Assembly: GCF_004340985.1 (NCBI RefSeq)
Contig: NZ_SLYB01000028.1
Span: 1 to 33,111, forward strand
DNA: 33,111 bases
DNA from: Cricetibacter osteomyelitidis
GTDB lineage: Bacteria; Pseudomonadota; Gammaproteobacteria; Enterobacterales; Pasteurellaceae
Reading direction: 5' to 3'
The notes under the pieces are model-generated. The model saw nothing but the letters and a program-made list of their open reading frames with translations. It had not been told where the DNA came from and ran no database searches. This document shows, piece after piece, positions 29,393 to 33,111 of this stretch. A program made the translations under genes and the position numbers. How positions within the stretch are numbered: the first letter of the stretch is position 1; the number at the start of each line of letters is the position of its first letter.

Positions 29393-31344
29393 AGCCCTCC
29401 TATTTGATTTAGAATTTCTACGAAATCAGAGGATATAAGATCTGATAAGGCAAATGGTGCACTAATAGGAATAGCAACTCCCGTAGTAATTCCTGCACCA
29501 ATATTGTCTATAGTTTTTCTATTTTCTGAAGTATTACCTACCGAGTTATACCAACGAGGTAACTGCCCACCTAAATAATCATGTGTTCCTGCAAAAGATT
29601 CGATTAATTGATCTGAGAAACTATCTACTTTATATGGCAATACCCCTAGTGGCGTGTACCAACCACCTTGAATTGATTGAAATCCTCCCGTTAAACCATA
29701 TAATTTTTTAGCGTCAGGGTTTTTATTCATATTGATCGTATCTTGTAATGTTGATAGATTTCCATTGTTATCACCTATATAAGTAACAGAACCATCCATA
29801 TTTTTTGAACATCGAGAATGCCCTTTGCCACAAATTATATCCAAATCAATTCTCACTCCACCAAGTTTTACCCCATCAAAATAACCGCTATCATAAGAAA
29901 TATTGCTTATTTTGAATCCTGTTTTAGCATCGATAATACCTGGGAATCTTCTGGAATTTTCCAATGAAATTTCACGCATTTTAGTTGCTGCGAGTTGTAA
30001 GGTTCCTTGTGTAATTGCGATATCAGGAGTTCCGCTCACAATACCTACAACTGTTTCAAGTAACCGTTTTTGATACTGTAATTTATAAATTTCAGCATAA
30101 AGTGCGGTCTTTTCTTCTTCCGTTTTGGCTTGCTTAATTTTGTCACGAAGTTCAGCTTGTTTTGGTTCCACAAATTCATTAATGGTTGAAAAGGCATTTT
30201 CTCTAAATTCTTTTGTTACTTTAACTTGAATATTGAGCTCTTTTAATACCTTATTTTTATCAAAGTTATTTTCCAGTTTGCCTGAATGATGTTCTGCAAT
30301 TTCTGTGCTAATATCTGTTTTTATCTGCTCAAGCGTTTCTGTCACAGAAAGACCGGTGAGTGTTTGTTGTGCATTTTCATTACGAATAACGACATTATCA
30401 GTATTAATTCCACTTTTAGTAATACTTGATTTTGAGTCACTATCATATCCAATACCAATCAATACATTTCCACCAATGTTACCATTTAAATTTTTAATGG
30501 TATTACCATTATTATCTTTACTCGTTTCAATGGTATTTGTACCAAACGACATCAAATTTACACCACCAATTTCTTTTGCCGATTCGCCACCGCCAACGGT
30601 TGCAGAACCGGAAATACCGAACGCCGAACCTTTATAGTTAGCATGATTTTCAATATCTGTTGCAGATAATGTTCCTGTGCTAAAGCTGTTCTTACCGTCT
30701 TGTTCGGCTTTTTCACTGGATGTGATGATGCCACCGGTAAGTGCGGTGTGATTACCGACATTAATTTGATAGCCGTCATCATCGGCATAAATCCCCGATT
30801 GTTCCACCACACTGGCATAATCCGCATTGATTTTGGATTGATTGTAACTTGCTGAGCCTGAAGCACCATAACCTACCGTGACTTGTCCACTCACGTTCAT
30901 TTGTTTACCTTGATATTTCATTGTATCTTGCAAACTTTTAATGGTGAGATTTTCAGCATTTAATATCACGCCTTTGCCTTGCACTTGTGCACCTTTTAAT
31001 GTTGCGTTATTGCCGGCATTAATGGTGGTTTGACTTGAACTATCGCCAATATGGGCATGGCGATAAGTCACATCATCACCGTTACCATAGCCTTTGCCGT
31101 AATTACCGCCTGCGGTAATACCGAAGGACACGCCATTACCCACCGCAATGGCAACACCGGCATTAAAACCGCTGGATTTATTTTGAGTGCGTTCTTTGTG
31201 GATTTGTTGTTGAGCATTCAAATTAATATCGTTATCCGCTGTCAGTGTTGTGCCTTGTTTACCGCTGACATCGGAACCGATAATATTAATATTGGATTGT
31301 TTATCGGCTCCGGTTGCAGTAATATATGGAGTTTGTATAATCAA
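29389..31344 (-). CDS. Orphan FHA/CdiA 3' fragment (type C) with lipoprotein-paired C-terminus
   Basis: 651 codons from a TTG, with no ribosome site, signal or TPS domain. It starts right at the edge of the lipoprotein repeat. FHA-2-like repeats (residues ~15-290: LTADNDINLNAQQQ, VILNAENLTIKSLQD, IYADDDGYQINVGNHTALTG), a Lys/Glu-rich helical part (330-450), then LYGLTGGFQSIQGGW, VDSFSDQLIESFAGTHDYLG and a hydrophobic end. S-x-SD-x-x-x-ESFAG-x-HD is a recurrent FHA C-terminal motif (DUF637-like, uncertain). This backbone differs from types A and B, so it derives from another tpsA gene. Confidence 0.75.
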   Translation of the reverse strand: MIIQTPYITATGADKQSNINIIGSDVSGKQGTTLTADNDINLNAQQQIHKERTQNKSSGFNAGVAIAVGNGVSFGITAGGNYGKGYGNGDDVTYRHAHIGDSSSQTTINAGNNATLKGAQVQGKGVILNAENLTIKSLQDTMKYQGKQMNVSGQVTVGYGASGSASYNQSKINADYASVVEQSGIYADDDGYQINVGNHTALTGGIITSSEKAEQDGKNSFSTGTLSATDIENHANYKGSAFGISGSATVGGGESAKEIGGVNLMSFGTNTIETSKDNNGNTIKNLNGNIGGNVLIGIGYDSDSKSSITKSGINTDNVVIRNENAQQTLTGLSVTETLEQIKTDISTEIAEHHSGKLENNFDKNKVLKELNIQVKVTKEFRENAFSTINEFVEPKQAELRDKIKQAKTEEEKTALYAEIYKLQYQKRLLETVVGIVSGTPDIAITQGTLQLAATKMREISLENSRRFPGIIDAKTGFKISNISYDSGYFDGVKLGGVRIDLDIICGKGHSRCSKNMDGSVTYIGDNNGNLSTLQDTINMNKNPDAKKLYGLTGGFQSIQGGWYTPLGVLPYKVDSFSDQLIESFAGTHDYLGGQLPRWYNSVGNTSENRKTIDNIGAGITTGVAIPISAPFALSDLISSDFVEILNQIGGL

Positions 31345-31657
31345 AGAATCGGGCTACCTCTTTCCCTCATACAAGATTTATATAACGTTTGTTTTTTATT
31401 GCTAAGATCATAATCAAAATTAGGATTAGGATATTTTTTATTAATCCAATTTAAACAATAATCTATATTTTTTTCCTTAATTTCTTTTGTTCTTCGGTTT
31501 CTTTAGCATAAAATTCTTTTCTTTTTTTCTCTGCGTTTTTAACGGCGTTTTCATCCGAATAATATCCGTTCCAGAAAGCAATAGTCATTTGAGGTGTACA
31601 GGATACTATTCCATATATACTAACTAAACTAGTTATTAGTTTAATAAATATTTTCAT
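31341..31657 (-). pseudogene. Lipoprotein immunity gene frameshifted in a poly-A run (family 1)
   Basis: ATG at 31657, lipobox IVSC with Cys20. The frame matches the 27053 gene up to FYAKETEEQKKLRKK and then stops at 31463, because the run after LRKK has 7 A instead of 8. Read with one base restored, it continues to the same ERGSPIL-type end at 31341. The body differs from the 27053 copy (MTIAFWNGYYSDENAVKNAE versus MMIDFWNGHYSLRNTAEKMR), so it was probably a distinct specificity. Confidence 0.75.
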
Positions 31658-31705
31658 AATATGTTCTTTCTCCTGTTTCAAAGGCTCCGTTTCTCGATGA
31701 AGAGA

Positions 31706-32007
31706 TTAATTTCCACCTCTATAAATTGGTGAACCTCTTTCTTTCATACAATCTACATATTTTATTTGGTCCCAATTTCCTGAATATGCTCCAGATATAC
31801 TATCGCAAATTTTTTCATTTTTTTTCTCAGTTCCTTTTGTTCAATAGTTTCCTTCGCATAAAAGGCATCTCGTTTTTTATCATACTCTTCCACAGCTTTC
31901 TGCTGTGAATAATATCCGTTCCATAACCGCTCCATCATACGGGGAGTACAGGAGACTATTCCCAATAAGCTTATAAAAAATACAAGTAACTTAATAAATA
32001 TTTTCAT
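31706..32007 (-). pseudogene. Lipoprotein immunity gene frameshifted in a poly-A run (family 1b)
   Basis: ATG at 32007 with a GGAGGAA site. Same as the 27419 gene up to EQKELRKK, then shifted because the A-run has 8 instead of 9, ending after an unrelated ~15 residues at 31762. With the base restored it reads ICDSISGAYSGNWDQIKYVD and CMKERGSP to the stop at 31706. The shift is at the same codon position as in the neighbouring gene. Confidence 0.75.
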
Positions 32008-32209
32008 AATACTTTCTTCCTCCATATTCAAAAGTCCCGTTACCTGATGAGCTATTTCTTAAATGAATTTTTCCATCTTTATCTCGGATTAAGATATTTG
32101 GTGCGGAGGTATTAATAAGCTTGCAGTTCTGATCTTTTTTAGGTTCTCCCCACAATCTGACATATTCTTTGTATTCTGAGTTTTGAATTCCTTTACCATT
32201 TTTATCCAT
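31991..32209 (-). CDS. Truncated toxin tail ending in the ENIY hinge (72 aa)
   Basis: 72 codons from the ATG at 32209, three bases after the previous lipoprotein's stop. It contains YKEYVRLWGEPKKDQNCKLI, NILIRDKDGKIHLRNSSSGN and GRKYYENIY. The last 17 bases overlap the lipoprotein start. No FHA or pre-toxin part precedes it. It is the longest surviving form of this tail (shorter forms at 27354, 27705 and 31641). Confidence 0.6.
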   Translation of the reverse strand: MDKNGKGIQNSEYKEYVRLWGEPKKDQNCKLINTSAPNILIRDKDGKIHLRNSSSGNGTFEYGGRKYYENIY

Positions 32210-32212
32210 CCA

Positions 32213-32476
32213 TTAATCTGAATACTTAGGGTCGAATTCAAACTTATAACTAGGATTATCTAAGCACTTATGATAAATATCCATATCAATATCTTCAGTA
32301 TATTTTATTTTGATTCTAGCTATTCCTTGTTGTTCTCTTCTGCATTTTTCAGAATTTTTATACCATGAGGTTTCAGCAACTCGATTGCAATTCCAATCTA
32401 AGAAGTCACATGGATAGCATCCTAATAACAGGAAAGAATAGGTAATTAGGGAAATTACTTTAAAATAGCTTTTCAT
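32213..32476 (-). CDS. Small lipoprotein, predicted immunity (87 aa)
   Basis: 87 aa. Lipobox LLGC with Cys20 (ITYSFLLLGC). Body: CDFLDWNCNRVAETSWYKNS, REQQGIARIKIKYTEDIDMD and YHKCLDNPSYKFEFD. It shares with the next upstream gene a DWN-x-NC/DWNMNC motif shortly after the lipid Cys. Immunity is inferred from the surrounding pattern: it lies between another lipoprotein and a toxin tail, without a toxin of its own in front. Confidence 0.6.
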   Translation of the reverse strand: MKSYFKVISLITYSFLLLGCYPCDFLDWNCNRVAETSWYKNSEKCRREQQGIARIKIKYTEDIDMDIYHKCLDNPSYKFEFDPKYSD

Positions 32477-32508
32477 TATATTTCTCTCTTTTTTTACAAT
32501 TAGTCTAG

Positions 32509-32790
32509 CTAGTTCTTACTAAAGCCATTATTCAAAAGGCATTTCTCTTTCAAAGATATATCTCCTTTGCTTTCTAAACCACATTTGTTAAATACTTCTT
32601 TAGCTTCTTTTTGATTGCCATGATAAGTATATGTATATCCCGCTTTTGATAACTCTTTTTTTTCTTTATCTATGCAGTTCATATTCCAATCAAAAAAACA
32701 TTTATCAGCAGGATTTAAGAATCCCCCACATCCCAATAACAAGAATATAAAAGAAAGAGAAGTAAATTTTTTAAAAAGGTTTATCATCAA
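32509..32790 (-). CDS. Small lipoprotein, first gene after the IS (about 93 aa)
   Basis: 92-93 aa. Either a TTG at 32790 (7 nt after AGAGGA) or the ATG at 32787 (10 nt after) can start it. Lipobox LLGC, Cys20 from the ATG. Body: CFFDWNMNCIDKEKKELSKA and FNKCGLESKGDISLKEKCLL. It is related to the 32213 product (Cys spacing and DWN-x-NC). The inferred IS3 end (about 32803) touches its ribosome-binding site, so its original promoter and any preceding toxin were separated from it by the insertion. Confidence 0.6.
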   Translation of the reverse strand: MMINLFKKFTSLSFIFLLLGCGGFLNPADKCFFDWNMNCIDKEKKELSKAGYTYTYHGNQKEAKEVFNKCGLESKGDISLKEKCLLNNGFSKN

Positions 32791-32802
32791 TAAGAGTTCC
32801 TC

Positions 32803-33111
32803 TGTAGTGATACACTAATCTTGCAGTCCTCAATAGGTGGTAAAATACCATCCAAAAGAGGAAACCCAAATGAAACAATCAAGACGCACATTTAGCCCTG
32901 AATATAAAGCAGAGGCGGTAAAACTCGTTACAGAACAAGGTTATTCAGTTTCTCAAGCTTGTCGAGAGTTAAAGGTGGGAGAAACGGCATTACGTCGTTG
33001 GCTGTCGCAAATCAATGCAGAAAATCAAGGTTATATTCTCCCCGGCACAAAGCCCATTACGCCGGAACAGCAGAGAATCCGAGAGCTTGAAGCGCGGATA
33101 AGAGAGTTGGA
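32803..33111 (+). mobile_element. IS3-family insertion sequence, left end (partial)
   Basis: It begins with a TG dinucleotide (TGTAGTGATACACTAATC), as IS3-family ends do, and leads 67 bp later into an orfA. The right part is outside the window, so the inverted repeat partner and target duplication cannot be checked. It is the only element on the plus strand and reads away from the CDI array. Confidence 0.65.
32870..33111 (+). CDS. IS3-family transposase OrfA (partial, N-terminal 80 aa)
   Basis: ATG at 32870 with an AGAGGA site about 8 nt before it; the frame stays open to the window end. RRTFSPEYKAEAVKLVTEQG is the classic helix-turn-helix opening of IS3 OrfA (HTH_Tnp_1), followed by YSVSQACRELKVGETALRRW and a linker (GTKPITPEQQRIRELEARIR) that begins the leucine-zipper-type helix. 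OrfA binds the IS ends, and the catalytic OrfB usually follows by programmed frameshift outside this window. Confidence 0.85.
   Translation, partial: MKQSRRTFSPEYKAEAVKLVTEQGYSVSQACRELKVGETALRRWLSQINAENQGYILPGTKPITPEQQRIRELEARIREL

Larger units (their letters stand above)
31326..32104. repeat. Lipoprotein-pair direct repeat, copy 2 (partner 27038-27818)
   Basis: Duplicate of the two-lipoprotein block. It differs by point changes, mainly in the bodies of the two genes, and by two one-base deletions, both in T-runs (poly-A in the coding strand). Its left edge adjoins the start of the type-C FHA fragment. Confidence 0.9.

Noticed and set aside
31463-32007. Programmed ribosomal frameshifting at the poly-A runs of the lipoprotein duplicates
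   Set aside because: The intact copies at 27053 and 27419 encode the full product without a shift, and I see no stimulatory structure. Slippage mutation or sequencing error is simpler.
1-33111. CRISPR array, tRNA or rRNA genes, phage att sites, riboswitches
   Set aside because: No regularly spaced short repeats, cloverleaf-like sequences or rRNA segments were seen. The repeats found are coding duplications.

Overview
The window looks like a contact-dependent growth inhibition (CDI) / two-partner-secretion locus of a Pasteurellaceae bacterium. The nine-base Haemophilus-type DNA uptake word AAGTGCGGT (or its complement) occurs about 15 times. The surface-protein backbones are far less AT-rich than the toxin and immunity genes beside them. 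Apart from an IS3-type transposase start at the far right, every credible gene is on the minus strand, so the locus reads from right (33 kb) to left (1 kb).

Layout in transcription order. (1) 32.8-33.1 kb: left end of an IS3-family element, pointing away. (2) 26.6-32.8 kb: a cluster of small lipoproteins with truncated toxin tails, plus one start-less filamentous-hemagglutinin (FHA) fragment (29389-31344). The lipoproteins are probable immunity proteins. An ~780-bp block is duplicated at 27038 and 31326, and both lipoprotein genes of the right copy are frameshifted in poly-A runs. (3) 19754-26614: the only complete cdiA/fhaB-like gene (2286 aa: extended signal peptide, TPS domain, FHA repeats, VENN pre-toxin motif, C-terminal toxin), followed by its immunity gene at 19398. 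(4) 15.1-19.3 kb: an AT-rich zone of very small toxin tails, each coupled to a small, usually membrane-embedded immunity candidate, plus two mini-ORFs that retain only a secretion-signal start. (5) 1-15.1 kb: orphan cassettes, each made of an FHA 3' fragment, a toxin C-terminus and an immunity gene. They include a CdiA-EC869-like PD-(D/E)XK nuclease with a DUF1436-type CdiI, a colicin-E3-type 16S rRNase tail with its immunity, a ParB-like toxin with a SUKH-like immunity, a toxin with Imm8, and a DUF4258-like toxin. A complete RNA 2'-phosphotransferase (KptA/Tpt1) gene sits directly behind one immunity gene. The left end is cut by another IS.

How it appears to work: the full-length CdiA would be exported by a TpsB/CdiB partner (not present here) and deliver its current C-terminal toxin to neighbours. 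The downstream cassettes carry backbone segments nearly identical to the active gene (1.24 kb shared at 13756-14994 and 20269-21507), so recombination can swap the delivered toxin. The retained immunity genes protect against sibling toxin types. Many cassettes are decaying, with single stops, one-base indels or missing starts. The points most worth a second look are the KptA gene inside the array, the lipoprotein immunity cluster with its paired homopolymer frameshifts, and the predicted 6.5-kb toxin-switching deletion.
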